DNA of 64,000 nt. Origin: Caulobacter sp031457805. Its GTDB lineage: Bacteria; Pseudomonadota; Alphaproteobacteria; Caulobacterales; Caulobacteraceae. The notes under the pieces were generated by a model, which was not told the origin of the DNA, did no database searches, and saw only the letters and a program-made list of their open reading frames with translations. Location: the NCBI RefSeq assembly GCF_031457805.1, contig NZ_JAVDXI010000004.1:372001-436000 (forward strand), given 5' to 3'. The translations under genes were made by a program, and so were the position numbers. Positions 19,234 to 28,739 of the stretch are shown piece after piece (the stretch's first letter is position 1; each line of letters opens with the position of its first letter).

Positions 19234-21630
19234 TTGATCCTGCGACGCGTCGGCTTCCTCTTCGCCGCCAGCGTTCTGGGTCTGGGCGTAATCACATCCG
19301 CGACCGCCGCGGAGCCGCGCACGCGCCTCGACATCCGCAAGCCAACCGCCGCTGAAACCTTGATCGAGCTGGGCCTTAGCATGGGCGTCAGCGTCGGGGG
19401 CGTGGAAGCCTGCGCGGGGCCAGGCGCTCCCCTCGTCGGGACTTTCGGTCTGCACGAGGCGTTGGACCGGGCGATCGCGGGTAGAGGCTGCGCCTATGCG
19501 TTCGTCGACGCCCGAACCGTAAGATTCTCGCCGCGCCCATCGACGACGGTCCTGCGACCGCGATCACCAAACCCCGCGCGATTGAGCGAGTCGATCGCCT
19601 TGCTGGCTCCCCTGACCGTCAGCGCCGGCAAGCGACCGCCGCGTCTGGGCAGCCTGCCTGGCGGCGTTTCCGTCATTGAAGCAACCCGGCTGCAGGATGC
19701 GGGCGCAACCGACACTAACGCGGTGGCCCGCCAGGCCGCAGGCTTCATCACCACCAACCTCGGCGCGGCCCGAAACAAGATCCTGCTTCGAGGGCTTTCC
19801 GACGGGACGTTCACAGGACGCACCCAATCGACCGTCGGCACCTATCTCGACGACGTACCCGTCAACTACAATGCCCCCGACCCGGACCTGCGGCTGATCG
19901 ACGTGGACCGGGTCGAGATTCTACGAGGCCCTCAGGGGGCGCTCTACGGGGGCGGCTCGCTGAGCGGGATCTATCGGATAGTGACCCGCGGCCCTGAACT
20001 TGGGGTGTTTTCAGCGTCAGCGGCCGCCACCACCGCGAGCACGGAATCCGGCTCGCCCAGCTATCGTCTTGAGGGGGTGGTCAATGTGCCGACCAGCAAG
20101 GCCTCCGCCGGCCGGCTGGTGATCTATAGCGACAGGGACGGGGGCTACCTCGACGACGTCAACCTGCGCCTGTCCAATGTCGACAAGACCGCGCGACGGG
20201 GCGCTCGGGTGGCCTGGCGACTGGATCAGGGCGACTGGCGCTTCAAGCTGGGGGCCGCACGGCAGAGCGTCGCCTCAAAGGACACTCAGTACGTGACGCT
20301 TGCGGCTGGCGGACCGCGCCGGGCCAATCAGGTCCGCGAAACCCACCGCAACCGTCTGGGACAGGCTTCGCTGAAGATTAGCGGCTCGGGTGACTGGGGC
20401 TATTTCGAGTCGGTGACAGGCTATGTCAGCCACAACTACGCCAGCCGCTACGACGCCACGCTCTCGCTGAGCCAATTCTCGGAGGGAGCCCTGGAGCTCG
20501 GGCTCTATGATGAGAGCGCACGGCTTCGCATGGCGGTTGAAGACCTGTTCTACACCGGCCCGGCGATGGGCCGGCTCCGCTGGATGCTGGGCGCGTTCAT
20601 GGCGACGACCATCGAAGAGAGCGCATCGGAGTTGCGCGCGCGCGCCGGCGGCGTGTCCGTCGGGCTCTACGACGAAGACCGCAAGGACCGCTTGAACGAA
20701 TACGCGCTCTACGGTGAAACCACTTTGGATCTGGGCGACGGATGGAAGGCCGCGTTGGGCGGTCGCGCGTTCAAGACAACGGCTCACACCCGCTCAGGCG
20801 TGATGGTGCCTCCCCCTGGGCAATCGCGGGATCTGGACCAACGCGCCACCTTCAGCGGCTTCTCGCCGAAACTCTCCCTGCAGCGAGATCTCGCCGGGGG
20901 CGGGCTGATCTACGTCTTGACGTCGGAAGGATACAGGGCGGGCGGGTTCAACTCGGGCGGCTTGCTGAAACCGAGCGAGTCGCGCCGGATGTTCCGGCCG
21001 GACCATTTGCGAAACTACGAGGTCGGGCTGTCGCTGGATCCTTGGCGTGGTCGCGTCAACGTGCGCACAGCGGTCTTCGTCGTGGACTGGCGCGACATCC
21101 AGACGGACCAGTATTTCGGGTCCGGCCTCTCCTACACCGCCAACATCGGCGACGGACGCAATCGCGGCGTCGAGGTGGAAGCCGCCTGGCGGGTCACGCC
21201 GCGCCTCACGATCAACGGGAACGCGTTGTTCAACAAGCCGAAGCTGACCCGAATCGAACCGGGCTACGGAATCACCGACACCGCTCGGCTCCCCGGCGTA
21301 CCGGACGTGTCGTTCGGCGGCCTCGCCATCTACCAGAGACCGCTGTCGCCATGGGCCTCGCTGATGCTTACGGCCGAGACGGGCTATGTCGGCAAGTCAC
21401 AGCTGACCTTCGATCCCAGGTACTCGCCCTCGATGGGCGGCTACTACACCGGCCGGCTATCGGCGCAGATCCTGGCCCAGGGTTGGAGAGCCGCCTTGTT
21501 CGTCAGCAACCCCTGGAACAGCTCCAGCGACACCTTCGCCTACGGCAACCCCTTCAGTTTCGGCCAAGTTCGCCAGGTCACGCCTCAGCGCCCCCGCACC
21601 TGGAGCCTTAGCCTGACGGCTGAATTCTGA
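19234..21630 (+). CDS. FecA-type TonB-dependent receptor with N-terminal signalling (STN) domain
   Basis: A 798-residue outer-membrane receptor. Signal peptide 1-25; STN domain about 30-85 (AAETLIELGLSMGVSVGG), the part that talks to FecR; plug about 125-245 with VEILRGPQGALYGGGSLSG; 22-strand barrel to the C-terminus, ending in Phe (SLSLTAEF), as required for outer-membrane insertion. The start is a TTG at 19234, since no ATG fits before the signal peptide. Together with the sigma and anti-sigma genes it forms a complete FecIRA-like system. The ligand, probably a siderophore, cannot be named. Confidence 0.92.
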   Translation: MILRRVGFLFAASVLGLGVITSATAAEPRTRLDIRKPTAAETLIELGLSMGVSVGGVEACAGPGAPLVGTFGLHEALDRAIAGRGCAYAFVDARTVRFSPRPSTTVLRPRSPNPARLSESIALLAPLTVSAGKRPPRLGSLPGGVSVIEATRLQDAGATDTNAVARQAAGFITTNLGAARNKILLRGLSDGTFTGRTQSTVGTYLDDVPVNYNAPDPDLRLIDVDRVEILRGPQGALYGGGSLSGIYRIVTRGPELGVFSASAAATTASTESGSPSYRLEGVVNVPTSKASAGRLVIYSDRDGGYLDDVNLRLSNVDKTARRGARVAWRLDQGDWRFKLGAARQSVASKDTQYVTLAAGGPRRANQVRETHRNRLGQASLKISGSGDWGYFESVTGYVSHNYASRYDATLSLSQFSEGALELGLYDESARLRMAVEDLFYTGPAMGRLRWMLGAFMATTIEESASELRARAGGVSVGLYDEDRKDRLNEYALYGETTLDLGDGWKAALGGRAFKTTAHTRSGVMVPPPGQSRDLDQRATFSGFSPKLSLQRDLAGGGLIYVLTSEGYRAGGFNSGGLLKPSESRRMFRPDHLRNYEVGLSLDPWRGRVNVRTAVFVVDWRDIQTDQYFGSGLSYTANIGDGRNRGVEVEAAWRVTPRLTINGNALFNKPKLTRIEPGYGITDTARLPGVPDVSFGGLAIYQRPLSPWASLMLTAETGYVGKSQLTFDPRYSPSMGGYYTGRLSAQILAQGWRAALFVSNPWNSSSDTFAYGNPFSFGQVRQVTPQRPRTWSLSLTAEF

Positions 21631-21722
21631 CAGTGATTGCGAAAGCCGTGGGGGCGAACTCCAGAGCGCCAGACCGCAAGTCCGCCTGGAGCCCCCCATC
21701 ACCTAGCCGAAGCGGGCTTGCT

Positions 21723-21848
21723 CTAAGCCGGCTCCGCCCGGTCGCGGAGGCATTCGCCGATCGCCCGCGCGCACCCTGGGATGCCCAGAGCGCCGACGAA
21801 CGACATGGCTACGGCGCAAACCAGCATGATCGGTTGGAAGATGCGCAT
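21723..21848 (-). CDS. possible 41-residue membrane protein in the 331-bp gap
   Basis: In the gap between the receptor and selO genes the minus strand has an ATG at 21848 with GGAG 9 bases upstream, opening a 41-residue frame whose residues 5-24 are hydrophobic (QPIMLVCAVAMSFVGALG), followed by three Cys-containing, charged C-terminal residues. It would be a single-pass membrane peptide. The frame also stays open upstream without a better start. No homologue is recalled, so this is tentative; the rest of the gap shows nothing else. Confidence 0.35.
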   Translation of the reverse strand: MRIFQPIMLVCAVAMSFVGALGIPGCARAIGECLRDRAEPA

Positions 21849-21961
21849 CGGGTTGGTCTCCACGCGGCGTTCGTCTGGAGGCAGTGTGCCGCAGTTGTAA
21901 GACGGAACCTTGACGGTTGTTCCGCGCTCGAACGAAAAAAGTTCCGAATACGTCTGTGCTC

Positions 21962-23389
21962 TTAACTCAGCCCAAGATCGTAGGCCTGCCTCGCCGCATC
22001 AATCCGGGCGAGCTTTGCGTAGAGGGGGCCCCAATCGTCCGCCTCCGCGATAGGCGACCAGAGCGCCTCGACCTCGTCGATGATCAGCTCTTCGGGATCG
22101 TCGCGTTCGAAGACCACGTGCGCCAGGCGCTCTGGTCGATCGGGCTCGAAAGCCGCCAGCCTTCTCCGCAGATCGACGAAGGCTTCACGCCCATAGAGCG
22201 CCGCCCGAGGGCCTCGAAGGGCCCGCGCCTCCGACGCCGCGCCGCCGAACCAATCGAAGAAGAACGGCTCCCAGCGCAGCGCCTCGCCACCGTCCGCCAA
22301 GGCGCGGAAGGCGGCGTTGACGAGGTCGACCTCGGCTTCGACGTCGCGGCGCTTCACCCCGAGGCGATCCAACATCGCATCGCGCAACGCCGCGCGATAA
22401 AGATCCGAGAAGCTGTTCAGGGCGTTCAACAACGCGGCCTGGTCCGTGACGAGGGTGAGACACCCCGCCAGTTGCTGGAGATTCCAGAAGACCGCCTCGG
22501 GCTGCCGCCCGAAGCTGTAGAGGCCAGAGTGGTCGAAATAGGCCGCCACGAAGTTCGGATCGTTTCGTGGCAGGAAGCGCCACGGGCCGTAGTCGAAGCT
22601 TTCGCCCGTGACCACCATGTTGTCGGTGTTGAGCACGCCGTGCACGAAGCCGGACGTCATCCAGCGCGAAAGCATGCGCGCGCTGGCTTCGACCACCGCC
22701 TGCATCAGAGCGGCGGGACGATCGGCCTGGTCGGCGAGGCCGGGAAAGTACGTCTCGACGACATGATCGACGAGCTGGAGCATCAGGTCTCTGCGATCAA
22801 AGTATGCGAGACGCTGGAAGGTCCCAAACCGGATATGGCTGTGCGAAAGCCGCGTCAGGACAGCCGATCGTGTGGGGCTTGGTTCGTCGCCCCGGACCAG
22901 GGCCTCGCCAGTTTCCACGAGGGAGAAAGCCCGAGACGTCGGGGTCCCCAAGGCCTCGAGAAAGCTTGCGGCGAGGATTTCGCGAACCCCGCCCTTCAGG
23001 GTCAGGCGTCCATCGCCCGCGCGCGACCAGGGGGTCTGGCCAGAGCCCTTGGTCGCCAGATCCAGAAGCCGGTTGGAGCCAGCCTCGCGCACCTGTGCGA
23101 ACAGGAAGCCACGCCCGTCGCCAAGGTCCGGATTGTAAACGCGAAACTGATGCCCGTGATAGCGCATCGCCAGGGGAAAGGACTGGTTCTCCGGCAAGGG
23201 CTCGAAGCGGCCGAAACATCGAAGCCACTCGTCTTCGCTCAAGGTCTCCAGCCCAACTGTGGCCGCAGCCCGGTCATTTCGGAACCGCAGGAGCGTCTGG
23301 GGGAAGTTGGCCGGCTCCACCCGATCGGCGAACGCCTCACCCAAGGCCTGGAAACGCGGATCGGGACGGTAGGCGGGCGAAGGGCTCAT
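21962..23389 (-). CDS. selO: SelO-type protein adenylyltransferase (YdiU family)
   Basis: A 475-residue pseudokinase-fold enzyme that transfers AMP to Ser/Thr/Tyr of target proteins. Recognisable: FQTLL-type N-terminal region, YHGHQFRVYNPDLGDGRG, the nucleotide motif KGSGQTPWSRAGDGRLTLKG, RALSLVETG-like RAFSLVETGEALVRG, and the metal-binding FVHGVLNTDNM followed by SFDYGPW. Length is normal (about 480). An ATG at 23389 is preferred over a GTG three codons upstream. In E. coli SelO acts in redox defence; the targets here are unknown. Confidence 0.93.
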   Translation of the reverse strand: MSPSPAYRPDPRFQALGEAFADRVEPANFPQTLLRFRNDRAAATVGLETLSEDEWLRCFGRFEPLPENQSFPLAMRYHGHQFRVYNPDLGDGRGFLFAQVREAGSNRLLDLATKGSGQTPWSRAGDGRLTLKGGVREILAASFLEALGTPTSRAFSLVETGEALVRGDEPSPTRSAVLTRLSHSHIRFGTFQRLAYFDRRDLMLQLVDHVVETYFPGLADQADRPAALMQAVVEASARMLSRWMTSGFVHGVLNTDNMVVTGESFDYGPWRFLPRNDPNFVAAYFDHSGLYSFGRQPEAVFWNLQQLAGCLTLVTDQAALLNALNSFSDLYRAALRDAMLDRLGVKRRDVEAEVDLVNAAFRALADGGEALRWEPFFFDWFGGAASEARALRGPRAALYGREAFVDLRRRLAAFEPDRPERLAHVVFERDDPEELIIDEVEALWSPIAEADDWGPLYAKLARIDAARQAYDLGLS

Positions 23390-23633
23390 GCACGCCACAT
23401 GAGTCCGACGCTCATGCGGCGCAAGTCCCTTTCGAATATCGATGACGGCGCTTCAACGCTGTCGCTTCCCAGCAACAGAGCGCCCAGGAACCCTTCATTA
23501 CAAGGGATTTCACTTGCCGACGCCAGGGATGGCGCCTAACCCTTGGCTATCCATTCGAACAGTCGTTCGACGGAACAACGAAAAACAAGCCGGGGGCGGG
23601 CAAGCGCTTTCGGCCAATGAACCGAGGTAGGAA

Positions 23634-26147
23634 ATGCGCTTTTCCCAGGTGCTTTGCGGCACTGCGTCCGCTGTTGTCCTCGCCGGTCTTGGCGCCACGA
23701 GCGTCGCGCAGGCGCAAGAAGCCGATGTCCAGACCGTAGACAGCATTATCGTCACCGCCCAGAAGCGGGAGCAGAACCTGCAGGACGTGCCGGTTGTGGT
23801 CACCGCCGTCGGCGCCAAGCTGCTGCAAGACACGGGCGTCAAGGACATCAAGGATCTGACAATCCTGACCCCCGGCCTGACCGTCACCTCCACCTCGTCG
23901 GAAGCCTCGACCACCGCGCGCGTGCGCGGCGTCGGCACCGTGGGTGATAACCCCGGCCTGGAAAGCTCGGTCGGCGTGGTGATCGACGGCGTCTATCGCC
24001 CCCGCAACGGCGTCGGCTTCGGCGACCTGGGCGAAATGGAGCGCATCGAAGTGCTGAAGGGGCCGCAAGGCACTCTGTTCGGCAAGAACACCTCGGCCGG
24101 CGTGATCAACGTCGTCACCAAGGAGCCCGAGTTCGGCTTCGGGGCCAACGCCGAAGTGACGATGGGCAACTACGACGCCAAGGGCGTGGCCGCTTCGGTC
24201 ACCGGCCCCCTGATGGGCGACAAGCTGGCCGGTCGCCTGTACGTCGCCGCTCGCGAGCGTGATGGCTACAACGATGTGATCGTCGGTAACGGCCCGTCCA
24301 GTCGCAAGCAGGACGCGGACCAGAACTTCTACACCGTGCGCGGCCAGCTGCTCTTCGTTCCGGATGATCAGGCGACCTTCCGCGTCATCGCCGACTACAG
24401 CCGCCGCGACGAAAACTGCTGCGGCGCCGTGCAGATCCGCACCGGCCCGACCGCAGGCATCCTGGGCCTCGTCTCTGGCGGGACCGCGCTGGCTCCGACC
24501 GCCAATCCGTTCGATCGCGTCGCCTATTCGAACCGCGGCGCGCCGGCCAAGATCGAAGACAAGGGCGTCTCGCTGCAAGGCGACATCGACCTGCCGATCG
24601 GCACCCTGACCAGCATCTCGGCCATTCGCCAATGGCGCACCGACAATGGTCAGGACGGCGACTTCACGACCGCCGACATCACCTATCGCAACAAGGACGG
24701 CAGCAACTACTCGCAGTTCACAACCTACAGCCAAGAGCTGCGTCTGGCTGGCAAGTCGGACAAGTTCGACTGGATGTTTGGCGCGTTCCTGGCCGACGAG
24801 CGCCTTGAGAACCGGTCCAACTTCCTGTTCGGCAACCAGTACGAACAGTATCTGGGCCGCCTGCTGTCCCGCTCGGCCGCCAATCCGGCCGGCGTCGCCA
24901 ACTTCATCGCTCTTCTACTGAACCGCGCGCCGAACACCTCGTTCACGCCGGGTCAGGGCCTTTATGACCGTTACAACCAGCGCGCCACGACCGTGGCCCT
25001 GTTCACCAACGACACCTGGCACGTGACCGACGCGTTCGAGATCACGGCGGGCCTGCGCTACACGGCCGAAAAGAAAGAGCTCTCCACCTTCCAGACCAAC
25101 AGCGACGGCGGCGTCGGTTGCGGCACCGCCCTGTCGCCCGCCGGTCAAGCCCGCATCGCCGGCATCGTCGGCGCGGCCCTGACCCCGACCATCATCGGCA
25201 ACCTCTGCCTGCCCTGGGCGAACCCGCTGTTCAATGGCCGCGGGACCGACCAGGAGCGCACCGACAAGGAATGGAGCGGCACCCTCAAGGCGTCGTACCG
25301 CTTCTCACCGGAAGTGTTCACCTACGCCTCGTTCGCGCGCGGCTACAAGGGCGGCGGCTTCAACCTGGATCGCACCCAGTCCTCGAACGGCCTGCCCTCG
25401 GGCGGCTCGGGCGTGACGCCGATCTATGACACCTCGTTCCCGGCCGAGTTCGTCGACAGCTACGAACTGGGCATGAAGAACACGCTCTTCAACCGTACCG
25501 TTCTGTTCAACGTCAGCCTGTTCCAGCAGAAGTTCACGGACTTCCAGCTGAACACCTTCCTGGGCACGTCGTTCGTGGTGCGCTCGATCCCCGAGGTGAC
25601 CTCGAAGGGCGTCGACGCCGACTTCATGTGGTTCACCCCGGTGCGCGGCCTGGTCGTCCAGAGCGGCTTCACCTACGCCGACACCAAGTACGGCAAGCAG
25701 CCGATCCCCAACGACCCGGGCAACGCCCTGGCGCTTCTGCCGGGCAGCAACCTGTCGCTCGCGCCCAAGTACTCCGGCTCGGCTTCGGTGACCTACGAAA
25801 CCCCGGTCGGCGACAACCTGAAGGCTCGCTTCAACATCGGCGCGAAGTACTCGTCGGAGTACAATACGGGCTCCGACCTGTTCCCGCCGAAGGTCCAGAA
25901 GGCCTATACGGTGGTCAACGGCCGCGTGGCTCTGGGTCGCGACGACGATCGTTGGACCGTCGAACTGTGGGGCCAGAACCTCCTGAACGAGAAGTACATG
26001 CAGGTGGCCTTCAACGGCCCGCTGCAAGGCTCCTCGGGCCTGAGCGCCACCCAGAACACCTACAACGCCGCGCTGGACACCATCACGTACAACGCGTTCC
26101 TGGGCGCCCCGCGCACCTACGGCGTGACCCTGCGCTCGAAGTTCTAG
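23634..26147 (+). CDS. TonB-dependent receptor
   Basis: An 837-residue outer-membrane receptor without an STN domain. Signal peptide residues 1-28 (ending SVAQAQ); TonB box-like VDSIIVTAQKREQNLQDVP at about 35-53, the typical opening of Caulobacter receptors; plug about 50-165 with IEVLKGPQGTLFGKNTSAGV; barrel to the C-terminal Phe (VTLRSKF). GAGGTAGGAA precedes the ATG. A strong terminator follows at 26205. No transporter or catabolic gene is next to it, so the substrate is unknown. Confidence 0.93.
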   Translation: MRFSQVLCGTASAVVLAGLGATSVAQAQEADVQTVDSIIVTAQKREQNLQDVPVVVTAVGAKLLQDTGVKDIKDLTILTPGLTVTSTSSEASTTARVRGVGTVGDNPGLESSVGVVIDGVYRPRNGVGFGDLGEMERIEVLKGPQGTLFGKNTSAGVINVVTKEPEFGFGANAEVTMGNYDAKGVAASVTGPLMGDKLAGRLYVAARERDGYNDVIVGNGPSSRKQDADQNFYTVRGQLLFVPDDQATFRVIADYSRRDENCCGAVQIRTGPTAGILGLVSGGTALAPTANPFDRVAYSNRGAPAKIEDKGVSLQGDIDLPIGTLTSISAIRQWRTDNGQDGDFTTADITYRNKDGSNYSQFTTYSQELRLAGKSDKFDWMFGAFLADERLENRSNFLFGNQYEQYLGRLLSRSAANPAGVANFIALLLNRAPNTSFTPGQGLYDRYNQRATTVALFTNDTWHVTDAFEITAGLRYTAEKKELSTFQTNSDGGVGCGTALSPAGQARIAGIVGAALTPTIIGNLCLPWANPLFNGRGTDQERTDKEWSGTLKASYRFSPEVFTYASFARGYKGGGFNLDRTQSSNGLPSGGSGVTPIYDTSFPAEFVDSYELGMKNTLFNRTVLFNVSLFQQKFTDFQLNTFLGTSFVVRSIPEVTSKGVDADFMWFTPVRGLVVQSGFTYADTKYGKQPIPNDPGNALALLPGSNLSLAPKYSGSASVTYETPVGDNLKARFNIGAKYSSEYNTGSDLFPPKVQKAYTVVNGRVALGRDDDRWTVELWGQNLLNEKYMQVAFNGPLQGSSGLSATQNTYNAALDTITYNAFLGAPRTYGVTLRSKF

Positions 26148-26204
26148 TTCTGCCGGGAGGGGGACCGGCGGCGCCAGCCGCGCCGCCGGCTTTCGGAAGA
26201 AGGA

Positions 26205-26236
26205 AGGGCGATCCGCTTGGCGGGTCGCCCTTTTTC
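26205..26236 (+). terminator. intrinsic terminator after the TonB receptor gene
   Basis: Ten-base-pair stem AGGGCGATCC / GGGTCGCCCT (one G-U pair) with a 7-base loop, followed by TTTTTC. It separates the receptor gene from the M28 peptidase gene, whose ATG is 82 bp further on. Confidence 0.85.
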
Positions 26237-26317
26237 ATTGCCCGGAGGGGTTTCGGATCGTCGCGTCTCGCCGCAGCATGCCTCAGGGGATTCGCTTTCC
26301 AGCCCGGAGGCACGCCG

Positions 26318-28735
26318 ATGAAGACCATTCGCTTCTTCGGATTCTGGATCTGTCTCGCGCTCGGGCTCGTCCTCGGCGCCGTGAGTCAGCGACCTCCAGC
26401 GCCTGTGCCTATCAACGCGCCAGAGACCCAGTTCTCGGCGGATCGCGCCATGGCGGACGTGGCGGCCATCGCCCAGAGACCTCACCCCACTGGCTCCGCG
26501 GAGATCGCCAAGGTCCGCGACCACCTGCTGTCTCGGATCAACGCGTTGCGCCTGGAGGTCTCGGTCCGCCCCGGCGAGGGATTCTCCCAGCATGGTCAGG
26601 AAGGGCGCGCCCTGAGCGCCGCTGCGGTCCAGAACCTGGTCGGCGTGCTGCCAGGACAAGATCGGACGCTGCCGGCGATCCTGATCATGAGCCACTATGA
26701 CTCGGTGCATAACTCGCCCGGTGCGGCCGACGACGCCTCGGGAACCGCCGCCGCCCTTGAGATCGCGCGCGCTCTGAAAGCCAGCGGGCCGCACCTGCGG
26801 GATGTGATCTTCCTGTTCACCGACGCGGAGGAGGCCGGCCTCCTGGGCGCGGACGCCTTCTTTTCCCGAGACCCCAGCCTTTCGCGCGTCGGCCTCGTGG
26901 TGAACATGGAGGCGCGCGGCGACGCCGGTCGCGCGGCGATGTTCCAGACCGGCCCCGGCAACGGCGCGCTGATCGGCGTGTTCGGTCGCGAGGCCAAGGG
27001 CGCGTCAGGCAACTCGATGGCCTCGACCGTCTACGAGAAAATGCCCAACGACACCGATTTCACCCACGCGGTGAACAAGGGCCTGCCGGGGCTGAATCTA
27101 GCCTTCATCGACAATCAGCTGGCCTATCACACGCCTCTGTCCCGCCCTGACCATCTGCAACGCGGCAGTCTGCAGCACATGGGCGACCAGGTCCTGCCCA
27201 CTGTGCGGGCGCTGGCGAACGCGGCTGAGCTGCCGGCCAAGACCGAGAACGCGATCTATTCGGACGTGCTGGGCCTGTTCATGGTCCGCTATCCGCCGAT
27301 GGTGGGCTGGGCGCTGCTGGCGCTCGCCGCCGCCCTGGTTGGCTTTTCGGCTTGGCGCGCCCTGGCCGGACGCGGCGCTACCGGCTGGGAGATCGCAAGG
27401 GGCGCGGCGGGCCTGCTGCTCACCGCCGCCAGCGCCGGCCTTGTGCTGCATCTGCTGGGACGGCTGCTGATGATCGATGGCGTGCAGCGCTACTACGGGC
27501 TGCTGACGCGCTTTGACTTTCTGCTGTGGGGCGCAGGCCTGCTGGCCGCGGCGACAGGACTGGGGGTCGCCACGGCACAGGCGCGGGGCGCCCGGCGGAT
27601 CATCCCGTGCGCGATCGCATTGGCCCTGGGCGGCGCATGCAGTCTGGTCGGGGGCTTCGATCCCGTGGGCCTGGGTCTTGGGCTGTCGGCCTGCATTCTG
27701 GCGGCGCTCGCCCTGGGCTTTCGAACCGAAGTGCTGGGCGCGTGGATCGGCGGCATGGTCGTCGTGCTGCTGCTGGCGGTCGCCGCCCAGGTCCTGGCGC
27801 CCGGCGCGACGGTGATGCTGACCTGGCCGCTGCTGGTCGCCGCGATTGGCGCGGCGCTGGTCATCGGCATCGGCGGCACGCGAGACAAGCGGGTCGCCAT
27901 GGCCCTGACCGCCGTCATCGGCCTTCTGGCGATCCTGTCGACCGCCCAGCTCGCCGCCTGGGGCGCCTGGACCTTCGCCGGCGTCGGCCTCATGGAGCCG
28001 GCCGTCCTGGCGCTGTTCGCCATGCTGGCGGCTCCGGCCCTGTCGCCGCTGGCCCACGATTTCGCCGCGACCCGTTGGGCCTGGCGCGCCGCCGGGATCA
28101 TGGCGCTGGTCGGTCTGGCGCTCACGGCCAACGCCGCGCGCCTCGGCGGAGAGCCCTCCCGTCCGGCGATCACCCAGGCCCTGCATGTCGCCGACCTCTC
28201 CACCGGCAAGGCCTGGCGCGTGGCCGGTCTGACGAAGCTGGACGCCTGGACCCGCGCTACGCTGCCCGACGACGGCGGATCCGAGCCGCGCCAGCAGGCC
28301 CTGGCCCCGTTCTGGAAAAACCCCGCCTGGATGTCGGAGACCCGGGTCGTACCCGTGGCCAGTCCGCAACTGACGGTCGACCGGGCCGAGGACCGCCTGC
28401 TCGTCCGCCTGATCCCCGCGCCTGGCGCCGAGATGGTGAGCCTGCGCGTTCGGCCCAGCGCCGCCCTGAGCCAGCCGCGCCTCAACGGCCGCCCGATCAC
28501 CCTGGCGACCAAGGCCGGCGAGTGGTCGAGCCTGACCTATCACGCGCCGGATCCCAATGGGATCACGCTGAGCTTCACCACCGCCGGCCCGGGCAAGGTC
28601 GAGGTCGCCGCGCTGGAGCATCACGACGGCTGGCCCGCCCTGGCCAAGGCCCCGCCGCCCAAGCCGGCCGACCTGATGGCTTTTGGCCTGTCGGACAAGA
28701 CCGCCGTTCTGGTGCGCGCCGGCCTGTCCTGGTGA
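26318..28735 (+). CDS. membrane-embedded M28-family aminopeptidase
   Basis: An 805-residue protein. A short N-terminal membrane anchor (about 4-22) leads to an M28 zinc-peptidase domain (about 40-310) with the usual ligand order: HYDSVHNSPGAADDASG (His and bridging Asp), TDAEEAGLLG (catalytic Glu and ligand Glu), VVNMEARGDAG (Asp) and LAYHTPLSRPDHL (His). Then come many hydrophobic helices (about 325-620) and a C-terminal soluble beta-rich domain. The layout resembles vacuolar membrane peptidases (PFF1-type). The ATG at 26318 has GGAGG 7 bases upstream. It converges with the acyl-CoA ligase gene 4 bp away. Confidence 0.9.
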   Translation: MKTIRFFGFWICLALGLVLGAVSQRPPAPVPINAPETQFSADRAMADVAAIAQRPHPTGSAEIAKVRDHLLSRINALRLEVSVRPGEGFSQHGQEGRALSAAAVQNLVGVLPGQDRTLPAILIMSHYDSVHNSPGAADDASGTAAALEIARALKASGPHLRDVIFLFTDAEEAGLLGADAFFSRDPSLSRVGLVVNMEARGDAGRAAMFQTGPGNGALIGVFGREAKGASGNSMASTVYEKMPNDTDFTHAVNKGLPGLNLAFIDNQLAYHTPLSRPDHLQRGSLQHMGDQVLPTVRALANAAELPAKTENAIYSDVLGLFMVRYPPMVGWALLALAAALVGFSAWRALAGRGATGWEIARGAAGLLLTAASAGLVLHLLGRLLMIDGVQRYYGLLTRFDFLLWGAGLLAAATGLGVATAQARGARRIIPCAIALALGGACSLVGGFDPVGLGLGLSACILAALALGFRTEVLGAWIGGMVVVLLLAVAAQVLAPGATVMLTWPLLVAAIGAALVIGIGGTRDKRVAMALTAVIGLLAILSTAQLAAWGAWTFAGVGLMEPAVLALFAMLAAPALSPLAHDFAATRWAWRAAGIMALVGLALTANAARLGGEPSRPAITQALHVADLSTGKAWRVAGLTKLDAWTRATLPDDGGSEPRQQALAPFWKNPAWMSETRVVPVASPQLTVDRAEDRLLVRLIPAPGAEMVSLRVRPSAALSQPRLNGRPITLATKAGEWSSLTYHAPDPNGITLSFTTAGPGKVEVAALEHHDGWPALAKAPPPKPADLMAFGLSDKTAVLVRAGLSW

Positions 28736-28739
28736 GCCT

